A stretch of DNA of 64,000 bases, from NCBI RefSeq assembly GCF_035582795.1, contig NC_134365.1, positions 137,543,077 to 137,607,076 of the forward strand, in the 5' to 3' direction. Shown here one piece after another: positions 39,301 through 52,800 of this stretch (positions are counted from its first letter, which is position 1; each line of letters begins with the position of its first letter). Under the pieces are notes generated by a model. The model was not told where the DNA came from. It made no database searches and saw only the letters and a list, made by a program, of their open reading frames with translations. The translations under genes were made by a program, and so were the position numbers. Source of the DNA: Mycteria americana. Taxonomy: Eukaryota > Chordata > Aves > Ciconiiformes > Ciconiidae.

Positions 39301-42300
39301 CAGAGGTATGATTCACGTCTTACAACAAAGGCCAAAACTTAAAAAGGAAAATATGCCTTCTGAAGATTCTGTGGAATAAAAAATGATACAGTCAAGAACT
39401 TGTGTCAATTCCAATCTCTCCCCAGTTGTCAAACGGCTCAGATGAAAATGACTGGGTTGCCGGTCTGATAGGGAGTATGAAAGAGATGCTGACCTTTACT
39501 ACTGCTCAGCCTTTGAACTTCTTTGTTCCCCCTGCGCTTGTGAAGCAGCAGCAACCTGCCTCGTGCACCGCAGCTACCCATGACCTTCTGGCCAGGATGG
39601 ATGCCAGTGATCTCTGTGTGTCGCGGTCTCGTTCAAAGAAGCCCGCACAAAGAAATTACACCTGGAGCTATCTTAAGTGTGATTAACATAAATCACAGTT
39701 CATGAGGCACCATGAGGATTCAACGCATAGGGCAATCCTCCCCTCCACCAGCCATGGTGGTTCCGGCGCCGTCCCTCTTCTCCAGGTCAGTCTCCAGGCC
39801 TCCAAGAGGAGCCTGGTGAGAGGGTTGCTTCAACTCAGAATGCCAGAATTCAATAACATATAATGCATAATCACTTCTTAACCTAATCCCCAAAATTCAT
39901 TGGGGACTGCTAGGAGCCCACAGAGCGTGTGCCTCTCCATTGAATCCTGGAAAACGTCTTTTATATGTCTCTTAGGATCGCAATTGTGCTCATTGAATAA
40001 TTGTTTCTCACAATCAAAACTACTGAAATGACCATAAACCGCTAACATGTGACACACACGAGGTTCTTCTGTGGTAAATACTTTCTCACTGAGGTTAATA
40101 TGCCAGGGAAACTGCAAAACTGTGTCATTATCCTTGTGTTAATAATAATGTAACTAGCGATAACACCACCTAATGTACTCTAAAACTTTGACTATGCAAA
40201 CATTGGTTAATACTGTACACTTAAGACTCAAAGCCGCAACTTCAAATATAAACATAGAAGTAACTTTATCATGAAAAAGACAGTTACAGATATACTCTCC
40301 AAAGACGCAGATCAAAATAAGGCCCCAAAATGGATGTCGAAGTTTCCTAGATGCAGCTTCTCTGCTGGTGCAAAATATTTTAGCCATCTTTGTGTTCCTC
40401 AGCTGAGCCAAGAAAATACCACGAGCTGAAGTAGAAACAGATTTTGCCTTCAAAGCCATATTGCCTATATGTTCCTAAGCACAGAGATATGAAGGGTTGC
40501 AATTTTGCTCTCACAATGGCGAAGAAAGGACCTAAGGCAGCAGCTCCAGTGCATCGCTTGTTTTTTTCCTGTCACCTTCATCCACTTACTTGTGCCTGCT
40601 ACAACAGCCACAAAAATTAAATTAAAAAAACTAAAGCATGGGAGGAAAATCAGACGTTTCCTTTGGATTTTAAATTAATTTAGCTCCATACGTCTCACTG
40701 TCTGGTTTTTGTTTTTTTAGGGAGGTAACTTTATGCTGTGTGGGGAAGCTGGCGCTGCAGGCAGCCTTAGCTTGCTTTCCTCTTTCATGATTGCTTTTGT
40801 ATTAATGCCTTTCCCCGTTCCCTTACGTCAGCAATTAAAGCTAATATAGATGGCCCATACAACAGCCCTCTTTGTATATCTGGTAGGTATGGGGTGTGAA
40901 AAAAAAGACAGGCTTTTTTAAGCTGGGAGGTACCACCTTCTGCAGTGTCTTTACAAGTGGTATATCAGTAGATCTTAATTTCAGCCAAAATAATTTGTGT
41001 TCTCTGTAATAATTGCAGTTGCTGCCAGTGACAATGGGAAAGAAACACCCCTCCCTCACAGCAGCAAAGGCAGCTGGTGAAACAGGTAGGTGGCTGTTGG
41101 AGATGTTCCTGGTGACCGAATATGACAGCAAGGATTGTATACAACTATGTGCTGACCACTACATCACTCTTATCTGTTGAATTCAACTCAATAAGAGGCA
41201 CTAAGTTGCTTTCAAAACTCTTTCTCCCGTACTTTTTTCAGCAGTAGGAGTGTAGCAAGAGAAAATGGCTGAAATAGGCTCTGCCACAGAGTACTGCCCT
41301 TTTTTATCACAGTCCTTCCAAGCATTCCTATCTTCCTGCAGCAGAACCTCACGCTTGCAAGAAATATATGAAGAGAAAAAAAATCCTCCCCATCCTTCCT
41401 ACAGGGAAATGGGACACTGCCCCTCCAAAATGAATTTGAAGGAGTACTTTAGAGTCAAGGAAAGTTTCCCCTAAATAGTATCATCCATCACTATGCCCTA
41501 CACTGTTTACATAAAAAGATCCTGGGCCCCACTCCTGAATTTATATAATGGTTTAAAAACACAAATGCGTTAAAATCTGTTCAAACCTGTTTAAACTGAG
41601 GTCTATTTTGAGATGTTGGGCTAATGCAAACTGAAACTTAAATAAAAAAGCAGGGATTAGTTGGAATGGACTGATGTCTTACAAAAATAGTCATGTAAAT
41701 TAATGTGAAGTGAAAACGCTGAGTCCTTCCCAGCTCTAGAAAATGAGCTCCTGAAATTGCAACCACTTCCTATTGTAATGATGAAAGAACTGCCTCTCAG
41801 TCAGCACGTCCCCATATTTCTTCTGTTCCCACCTGTAACTGAAAGAGGGAGAAAAGATGTGCAATTCACAGTTCCTCTGATCCCCAGTCATCTGTTCCCA
41901 TTTATAAGCTTAACGTGCGCACATTGATTTGGTCTTGGCCCATGAAGAGAGCGAACGAAAATCTTCCCATTAAAGTTTTGTAATTATGTTCTACTAGTAT
42001 CACATTATTGTTTTGCCCACATAATATGAAGGACTGGTTCAATTACCATGCAGCAAGCCTCAAGTAACAGAGAAAAAGTTGATGCTGTGCAAAGACTGCA
42101 TAAATGAAGCATGGATAGCCTTGTTGAGTACGAAGCTCCCCTTGGAAAGTAAAGAAAAAGTCTTACTAAGAAGAAAATGATGAGAAATGCAATGCCCTAA
42201 ACTTTCTTTATTGTTTCCACCATGAATGTTATGAATATTTATAGCTCTGAAGACAAATAATTCAATAAATCCACAAAATTGCTACACTGTCTAACCCATC

Positions 42301-43805
42301 AACACACTCAGACAGTCTATTCCGTGTCTATCTGCTTTCTGCATACTTAGTTAAGATTATCATTATTATGCCTGATTCTTGGGTGAACATCTGCTATTAA
42401 AATCTTTACTTTAGTAAATTGCATATGGGCACAAAGACATCTCTAATGGGCTAGTCTTACATACATTGGCAGGCACTGCCTACTTTCTCTCTCTCTTTAT
42501 TAATTAACATTTAAATGGAAAGAAGAAGGAGGCATTGATGTAGGTGGCATAGTTCTCACTTTTTGAAGCATGTGTTCAAATTTCAGTCTGTATACCTGCA
42601 TACTGCTACATCATCCTGGAATCTAGATGAATGGGAATTTCAGTCCAGGAATGACTAAGGTCAAAATTGAGACAGAGTGTTTTAGAGACCATTGAACTGC
42701 ACTACACATTAGGGAAGGAGAGCTTAAATAGTAACCATTTGGTAGTGACTGTGCTGTTCCTAACCATGACCATCTAGAGCATAAAGTATTTCAGAAATTA
42801 ACTATACATATGGAAAAAATGGATGTAAAGGTTACTGCAGGGAACAGTGGGAATTCCATGGATGATGCTTTCCTTACTAGAAAGACCCCCTTTGCACCCA
42901 GGGTATTTATTCCCTGTAGGTGATCTTCAGCCAAGTCTCTGATTGAAACCCTGATCCCAAGTCAAAGATTTCAGTGGGGCCAGCCTCACAGTTTGTCACA
43001 GTCCTTGCGATTGGACGTGAGACCTGCTGTCTGAAGGAGGATGGGGACACATTCATTTAAAAACATCCTTTGACTTCAAAACTAGTGAGTTCACCCACAA
43101 AGCCAATGCCCCAGTACCTCAGCACCAGCTAATCACTGCGCACCTTCCTGTGCGCTCTGCGCCCAGTGCAGGCAGAGGGACGTGCCATGCTCACACTACA
43201 TGGTGCCGGATCACGTCCTGGTGGAGCAGCTTGCCGATGCCGGGGTTGCAGTGTGGTGTGCGTCTGGAGCTGGGCTGGGAGGGAAGGTGCTGGCACCCGG
43301 GCCACAGGGCACGGGAAGGAGCAAGCCCTGATGACGCTTTCCATCCAAGCCTTTGCTGTCTCAGCCCAAGTCACCAGGGTTGTCAATGGCATGGGACCAG
43401 GTGCTCGGTGTGCCTGCGGATTGAACTCTTACCAGGGCAACTAAAGCTGGGGCTTCAGACATGGACCCCTCATCTCACTACAGAATCAGCCTAATTTCTC
43501 CTTTGCACCACCTAATTTCTCCTAAAGCACCACCTTTGGTGCATAAAAACAGCATCATTGGGTAACCTAAACACGTGGCATAATTGCTGGATATCTCACA
43601 GAGCCAGTTATAGAAATTCATTGAAGTTTCTAAAAATGGCAGTTTCTCAACCCAAAAAGTCCTGCCTGTGATGTGCAATAAATCAATATTGTACCTTGTT
43701 CTGACAGAGAAAGAAGAGTTCATCATTGACCTAAAAATTAGCAGTTCCTTAAGCTATAGCAGCCATGGTGTGCTTATCTTAATTTTGTGGAAAGAGAATT
43801 AAAAG

Positions 43806-43845
<40 letters not shown>

Positions 43846-46800
43846 AACTTTAGGGAAGTAGGTTTCCTAAAGTTAAAAGCAGGTGTCAGATCAACTGACT
43901 GGGAACATAAATGTAAAAGAGGCATGCTAACGATACATTAGAAGCTGACCCCCAGCCTCCTCCCCCATCTCCCCCACCTTGCCCTGAAAAAACTGTGCAG
44001 GGCAAAAAGCTGGCCTGAATAAGAGAAAATGAGGAGTCATGCTAAAACCTCAAAGAAGTAATTAAAAAACCAGTACACAACAGGTGGAAGAAAAGCAAAA
44101 GTAAATGACAGCAAATATCGGAGTTTAAAAATGTCGGTGACTGATAAGGGAAGCTGGAGGAGGCAACAAAATATCAAAGGTTGCTGTGTAACAGACAAAC
44201 GTGCATTTTTAAATACATCAGGAACAAAAAAATCAGTAAGTCAGGCATACACGTAAATGGTGAAGATATGAACAATGATGAGATGAGGTGAAAAGCAATG
44301 ACTAGGTATTTGTCTTTAAGACCAGATTTGGAGGAGGTATCTATACCATGTGTGCAGTGCTATAGATGTAGCAGAAAACTCGTCAGCTGTATTAAAGATG
44401 ATGTGAGCCAACCTCTGCTAACACAAAACACTTCCACACCAGCAGGCCTGAGTAATTTACACCTAGGAATATTAAAGGAACCAGCAGGGGAATAACCAGT
44501 GTTAATTTTTTTACAAATCTTGAAAAAGTGGAGAAATTCCCAAGAAATTACTCCAAAGTTGTGAAGTTCAGAAAGCTGGGAGGTGTGACCGAGAAAACTG
44601 CAAGTATTTGGGTTGCTCAAGGCCAGTTGTAGACAGAATAATGGAGAGGTTAATCCTACTAACAGATGATAATGAATATAATCTGTCTTGTTTAATGCAT
44701 GGCAGATTTAGTATTTTTTTTTTAATTTTGTCACAACATTGTAGGTGATGTAAAAAGGGTGTGGGCCATGCTGGTGTACACAGGAGATGCAGCCTGCATG
44801 GGCACATTGGCATGGGTGACTGTGCATGTAGATATATGCATATGCGTGTGGCAGGGCATGCGTGGTCCTCCCTCCCCTGTCCATGCCCGTGGAATCCCAG
44901 CCCTTCTCCCCTGTGACAAGGGTTAAAATTAGCAGTCCTGGCCTGGGAGGTGGAGTTATGCTAGATGGGGACCCCAAGCCCCATGGCCTCCCCAGCAGTT
45001 CCTCAAACATGCTGGTACAAAGGTAGCAGTGTGTGGAGCCATTTCTAGCCTGGGTCCTGAGAACCTGCTCCAGCTGCAATGTTATTTATTGCATATATCA
45101 GCTGCCTTGAGCAGGCTATAAAACCTTTGCTGGGAAAGTTTGCAGATGACACAGTGGCTGACCAGACTGTAAAAATATTGTAGAGTCATTGGGATAAATG
45201 TTTATCCCAATGGATAAACAGAAGCCACTTTAACTCAGACAGGTGTAAAATAGTATATCTAGGACCCAAGTGAGCAGATTATGCCAAAAATTTGGGGATC
45301 TTTCAAGGAAAGAGGAGACCAAGAGAAGACATTGGAGTGTCTGTTCTGCACCTGACAAAATGAGATATCCTGTGCCATTCTCACCGTGTCATGGCTTTAG
45401 TGTAATCAGTACCTGAGCTAGCTAGTATAAAGCTAAGTCAGTTATATGATGCTTAAGTCCTTTCTGTGGCTTCAGTAAACATAGGTGTCATAAGAGATCA
45501 TCACCGCCATATGACCTTTCAGCTGCACGTTGGGGCTGAACAGTCTAGTGCTATCATTGACTGCTGTTATCATAGAATCACAGAATGGTTTGGGTTGGAG
45601 GGGACCTTTAAAGACCATCTAGTCCAACCCCCCTGCCGTGGGCAGAGACATCTTTCACTAGATCAGGTTGTTCAGAGCCCCATGCAACCTCACCTTGAAC
45701 ATTCCAATGATGGGACATCCGCAACACCTCTGGGCAACCTGTTCCAGTGTCTCACCACCCTCATCGTAAAAAATTTCTTCTTTATGTCCAATATAAACCT
45801 ACCCTCTTTCTGTTTAAAACTGTTGCCCCTTGTCCTGTCACTACAGGCCTTGGTAAAAAGTCTCTCTCCAACTTTCTTATAATCCCCTTTAAGTACTGAA
45901 AGACTGCAATAAGGTCTCCTCAGAGCCTTCTTTCCTCCAGGAGGATTAACCCCAGCTCTCTCAGCCTTTCAGTTGTGCTTATTAGTTAGATTATTATGCA
46001 GTGCTTAGAGGTCAGATGAATTTCGATTTGAAATATGACATAATTTCTAAGCAGCGAGGGTAAGAGGATGCCAGAGACACATGAGGGGGACAGGGTGATA
46101 TGTGCACCTTCAGTCTGAATACTCAGGAAGTTGCCTGGTATCACTGAAAAGTTCTGTTTTAATCCAAATGCTATGAGGTATTCAGCAGCCTCTGCACACA
46201 GGTGAGGGCAAGAAAAGCTGCTGAACTGGATGGCTAGTGCAGACGGTGCTGGCCCAGCATCTGCATCTCTGGCTCTCCCAGGTCATTCGACCATCCATGA
46301 CTAAATGTCATACTTCAGGGCTGTCTGCAGGTGTGAAGAAACAGCTTTTCCTCTCAGGGCGTCATGGTACTGTTTTCCGTTCCGCCTTCCCATGGAGCTG
46401 CAGACTGGCCATAGCCGGAGGGCAGGAAAGGACAGGATGGGCAGAGCTCTGGCAACACCTCTCCCTTTGGTGCTCCACAGCATTCTGCACTCTGGTTAAA
46501 CTGGTCACTAGCCTGGTGTCAGGAGGGGATTTTCCTGCAAGGGACTCCAGCTTTCTGCCTTTCTCTACAGCAGAGCAATTGGCGTGCTGCCTTTTGGTGC
46601 CTCACCACTGTGAGGGGCCCAGGCATCACCCTCGGTTTCTGCCCCAGGGCACAGGCTGGTCTTCTGGACACCAAAATCCCCTGCTCCACCTGAGGTCATA
46701 TGCAGCAGGAGGTGTGGGTGCGAACTGAAGAGCCTGCTACGGGCAGGAGCTTGGACAGGATCTCATGGCCCCTGGTGTCTTACATGGTATGGGGTGAGGT

Positions 46801-49800
46801 GGGCACGTGAGTGCAGAACTGGTGAGAAACAAGGTGAGGGGACTCAGCAGGGCTAGCACTGGAGTCTCTTTCCAAAAATAAAAAGAAAACAGGTTATTGC
46901 AAGGGCTGTCTGTGAGCAAAGCAGCTACTGGATGTTTCACTGCACGTACAGTACAGGCTTCTCCTTTTTCAGCTCAAGTCCCTTCTACTCTTTTCGGCTA
47001 GGCTGTTGTCCAGATCTGAATGCCAGGTACTAATGCCTGAGCCGATGGGACCACCATGGGCTTGTCTCCCTGCAGCGATGCTGACGTCCCAGCCCACTGC
47101 GTTCAGTCGGACACACAGCTGGCAAATTCTCCGTGGCCAGTCGCTCTCCTTATTAACGGTGTGTACGGCACCTCGTACTGTGAGACCATGACAACTGATT
47201 GGGGTTTTTAGGTTTTACTGAAATGTAAACAATAAGTAATCCAACTTTTCTTCCTTTTGATGGCTTAAATATTGACACTCTCCAGCACATTAGCACTGAC
47301 TCTAACCTTGGATTTGCACACCGGTCCCACTGATATAAATGGGAGCTCTAATGTTCCTGGTTATAGAAGTGCATCTGTTGTGTTTTGGCCATCTGCTCTG
47401 GCTAATCAAGATATTGAGAAAGTTTGTGCTGTTTGATCTGTTTCTCTTGGTGCAGGGGCTGAGGAAATGAGCGCTAAACCCCAGGGTGTTATGAGTGTTT
47501 ATATTATATTGACACAGTGGCCAGCAACACAGGATCTAAGACTCTGTAGATTGGCTGTAGATCTAAGATCTACTCTGTAGTTCTAAGACTCTGCACGTAC
47601 CCTGTGCCATCAGCACAGAAAGAGCAGTGGCAGGGACACCGTGCCAGCAGCAAGGGTCAAGAAGGGGCTGCCCAGTGCTTTGGTGGGAGGGAAGGCTTTG
47701 GACTGGGGTCTGAAGCCCCTCCAGTTTTCTTCCCTGGCTTGGAAGGACCAACGTTCTGGTTGAGATCACATTAGTGGATCAAAAATGTACGCAGGGGGGA
47801 TCATTCTACCGACTCACATTGACCGGATTAGAGGCTGTCTTGGTAGTACAGAGAGTGGCTTTCTCCGCCACCCTCTCAAAACCTTCCTGAGGCTGCACAG
47901 TAAATTACAGCACAAGTAAATTGCCCCAAAATAGTGCCTTAGTGACCTGAAGAGATTTCATGAATGCTGTGACTAGACTGCCTGGAATAAAATCATATTG
48001 GATTTTATTCCAACCACTATGGACCTGAGACTTTACAGCTGATAGCATTAAAAAAAAAAGTGTCACTCTGTAAATCAACCCAAAGGAAATCTGGTTTGGC
48101 TTTCCATAGCTATCTTCTAAGGTGGAACACTTCCCTTAATCCTCTTGTGAGACATAATCCAGTGACTGTAAAATAAAACAAATGAACTGACATGTAGATA
48201 TTACTCCTCCTCTGATATTGTACGTAATATTAATAGTAGGGGCTGCACACATCCAAATCACAGATGAGTCCACTAGACACAGATTTTTGCATATTTAAAA
48301 GTATCTTTCTAGAAATTCTGGATTTGTTTCTTTCCTTCTGCCACTGTTTTTTGGGGAGAGAGTTTTTTATTTCTTAGATAAACAAACTGTCATATGAGTT
48401 CAGAGGAACATCAAAAGTTGTGGCTGTGACCCACTCCAAGGGACCGAGAGTAGCTGGAAGCACGGCAGCATCCCAGCATCCATCCCTGCATCCAAGCACT
48501 GAGGTCAACATTTCCAAAGCTAACGTCCTCATTTCAGGTCTCCCACACGACTGCAATTCCTGCTGTCTGCAGCTGGCCTTACCAAAGTAAGCCACCTAAC
48601 CTCACGCATAATGTCACCCCATGTGTCTCACTACACCGTCATTCCTTTCCGCCACAGGCCAGCAGACAGCTCTGGCTGGCAGGCATTGCTGCAGTTTTCC
48701 AGCACTAAAATCCAGATAATCCAAGGTGCTTAAAGTAAAGATGCTGCTTGTAAACTCTAATTACTCTTTACACTTACTCTGCTGTGTGCTTGTAAAAACA
48801 GCATTACTTCAGGAAGGTTTCACTGCATGAGCACCAGGGCATTTCGATTTTTTCCAATGTCAGCAAAACAGTGGGGAAGTATGATCAGTGCTTGACAGCT
48901 TGGGTAATTCAAATGCAAATGTATAAACCCTGTCAGTCATGGGAGAAACAGTCAATTAAATAAAGACATCTCCCATGACAAGGGCAATTAAATGGGCTGC
49001 TTTTCTTCTTATTGTGCAAAGATTTTCCTTAATTTCCTGTCAGTTGCTGGGCCAACCTTGGCTTTTCTGCCTGGGCTAGTGGCCCAGGTGTGACTGCTGT
49101 CACAGGCGCCTCTATACCCCTTCCCCTTGCACCAAGGAGGAGGAGGGCAGGCGAGCGGGCAAACCCAGACTCCCTCCTTGCTGGCATGAGCTGAAGAAAT
49201 CCGCTGCCTCGACAGAGCAGAGCAGCAGGGCAGACAGATGTCCTTCCCCTGCCAGCCTCATTTACAGACCTTCTAAAACACACAAACACGCATACACACG
49301 CATGGACTGCTTGTTTTCTTGCTCTTGTATACTCAGCCCTGGTGCCTTATCGCTCATGGAGGGTGGCTGTAAGCACACCACAGGCCTTAACCCTCTCCTG
49401 GCTGCTCTGCAAATTTGCCAAGCTCACAAAAAAACAGGTCTCACCGACAGCTCCCACGGCTCCTGCAAATGCAGCTAGACAGATGCAAGCTCCCTGCAGC
49501 CAGTGGAGCAGTCCCACAGAAAATCCATTTCTAATATTGTTAACTCTTTTTTGCCCTTTCTCGCCCACTCTCTCAAATAATTTAACTTTAGCCTGATGCG
49601 ATCTCATGATTGTATACCGAGCCAACCTAAGTACCTGGGGATCCTTTGGCTGTACCCTACCCAGCCAAGCCTGTGCAGGTATGCTCGTCTGCATCCATAT
49701 GCACGCAGAGCACCTTGCAGGCTGGGAGGCTCCCACCGCAGGAAAAGCTGAGATCAGCAGTTTGTCCCTCTGTTTCTCCTTGAGAACAGTTTGCAAGTGA

Positions 49801-52800
49801 GCAGTCAGTCCTCTGAACAGCCACTAGGTCTTGGCAGGTCAAGCCACTGAGCAGCTTTAGGTACTCTGTGGTGGAGGTTGGCACTTAGCTGAGCATTTGC
49901 AGTCACCAGAAGATGATAGATCTGGTGTTATTAACCCTGTCTAACACATGGGAAAGTGGAAATGGAAAGAATAGAAGTGTTCCTCAGGAAGGTGCACTCT
50001 TGTGCCCATGATGTGGGCTGTGCAAAAATCTATTAAAACTAGGCCACTCCAGAAGGTGACCCAAAGCAGCCAAGGAGCGGCTGAGGTCACTTGGCTTGCT
50101 CAGCTTGGAGAAGAGACGGCTGAGGGGTCACCTCATCGCAGTCTACAGCTTCCTCAAGGAGGGCAGTGGAGGGGCTGGTGCTGATCTCCTCTCTCTGGTG
50201 ACCAGCGATAGGACACGAGGAGATGGAATGAAGCTGCGTCAGGGGAAGGTCAGACTGGACATTAGGAAAAGGCTCTTCACTGAGAGGGTGGTCGGTCACT
50301 GGAACAGGCTCCCCAGGGAAGTGGTCACGGCACCAAGCCTGTCAGAGTTCAAGGAGCATCTGGATGACACTCTTAGTCATATGGTTTACTTTTAGGTAGT
50401 CCTGCAAGGAGCAGGGAGTTGGACTTGATGATCCTTATGGGTCCCTTCCAACTTGAGATATCTATGATTCTACGAGATGATTTGTACTATTGCTGTAACT
50501 TGTAGCATACGTGTTTCGCTGCTCTCTCATGTACTGTTTCTGCCCATCACACCTACCCACTGCCTTTCATCTCATGTTTTGATGGCCCCCTTTTTGGAAA
50601 TGACCCTGTTGTATCACTCCAATGCTTTTCTTTACACAGCAGATTTCTGATCCCAGAGATGCCAGGTCTTTCTAGGCATCACCACAATACCTTCAGTAAT
50701 GGCAGCAGTTGTTCCCACTTGCTTTTGACAATGGAAGGACACTGGAACTCAGGGGTTTTTATTATTATTTTTTGCAGAAGATGAATTATAGACAAAAGGT
50801 CTGTGGTGCACTGACAAGCCTCCCTTTCCTTGGCGGCAGTGCCATGTGATGTTATTCACAGCAGATGGTTTAGGAGGTTTTTCTTTCCCATGGTCCATGG
50901 CTTTGATTCATGAGAACAGGGACATTCACATGCCTCATGTGAGCATCTCAGGTAGGGTTCACATCACTGAACATTAGCCATCTCAAATATGGGCATCTAA
51001 TCTGTGCTAAACAGCAAGGCTTCCTCTACACCCAAGAAGGGAGATAGGTGTCCTTGACACGGTGATTTATCCTGTCTCCTCTGGAAGCATCTCTCTCCAT
51101 GGACTAGGGGACACCTTGCTGACTATCCTGGAGTAGCTCCTCACCTCAGACAGGCAAAGCCAAGTGAGATGAGCCGTGCCTGAGCAGCATCACCTGCTGG
51201 ACTCCTGAGTCCTCATGTCACCCTGCTCTCACCACCATGCCCCTGTCTTCTGCAGGTGTTTACCTGCAGGGCTGAGCTGTCGCTCATCCTTTGTGCAACG
51301 CCACATCTGGCCTTGGAAATGGTTGTCTATGAAACCACTGCAGGTGCCAGGCTCAGCATCTCCCCGCCCCAGGGGCCACAGCAGGGTGTCGCGCTGCCAG
51401 TCCCTTCACAGACCCAGGCAGGCACCACCATGCTGGTCACAGTCAACTCTCACCTTGGAAGTTTTCCCTGTACCTTTTAAAGTTTGTTTTCCTAATGAAC
51501 CTGACATGATTAATAATGGGTCCTAGAGTTCAGGGTGACAGTTTTAAGAAAATAAAGGTAGACTAACAGGCTATGAGCTGACAAAATATAGACTGTATTA
51601 TTTTGCAACAAAATTATCCCAGCACTGTTGTTAATATAATGAAACAGAAACTTGAGTAACCATAATAGATAAGGCCCATTTGTGGTTCAATGCACAGCAT
51701 TTAAGATTCATAGATCCAATAAAGGTAGAAGTTTTATTATTATCTCCTTCTGCAGTGGACAACAGATGCATTTTACCGTCTTCTAAGAGGGTAAAATGAA
51801 CCCTTAGAAATGGGAACATAAAGTCTTCTCCCACAGGCACACCTGTCTCCCTTATAGCCAAGTGGCACTGAAAAGTGTGGCAACATTTGATTACCAGTGC
51901 AGCACGATGGTTAACAGGATCCAGATAAAGCTGAAGTTGAGAATTTAAAGTCACCAAACCCCAAGTTTGCCACAGCTGCTGTTTTCCGTTCTGTTCACTC
52001 ACTTCAGGCAAAAAATGGTATTGATGTGCTGCTCAGTAAAAGCATTTGCAATGTTTACTTTATGTGGCACGTGATCAGATAGCAACAAATCTCTCTAACA
52101 TAATCTTCTTTATGAGGCATTTTTCTTTTCCTGACACTCTTTAAAGCAACTTACATTACAGCTTTGGAAAGATGAGTTTCCTGGAGAAATACTTATTATT
52201 TTCCTATATAAAATATAGGAAATATGGTGGGACACAAAATATAGTGGCAGGGTCCAGCCACCACATGAAACTCAGGAGTGAAAAGTGTAGGTGGTCCTTT
52301 ATTAGAGGATGTGTGCACTTTTCCTATTTTTCCAACACTTTTAGAGCAAATTGCTTGAAGAATTTTGTCTACACATAGGCCTGTTTGTCATCTGCTATTG
52401 GGGCAGACAGTGCTATTTTTATACGTACGCCAACATGGAGGAGTTAATAAACATATTGACCGTTCTGTCTCTGAAACACTATGGAGTCATCTGCTTTCAT
52501 TGAGAACACATACTGTATATCGAAATGTGTATGAACTACCTTGAAAACTGAACAAAAATAGTCTGATGTTTTAAAGTAGGAGGTTAGGAGGAGATACACA
52601 GAGTGGCATGCAAGGGACTACCTAAAGCAAACCTAGTTTCACTTCTTTGTGACCAAGAAATACAATGTCCAGGTCTTTTTCGAGCAAAAGAAAACTGAAA
52701 TAATTTTTCTCATTGGAAATCTTAGTACTTCTGTGAGATTTTATAACTTGAGCATGGTGACAATGTATTCCTTAATCTTTTTCTGAAGCATTCAAATTAG

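Noticed and set aside
45466..45882. 138-codon plus-strand open frame
   Set aside because: Antisense of CR1 copy C, including its 3' octamer end.
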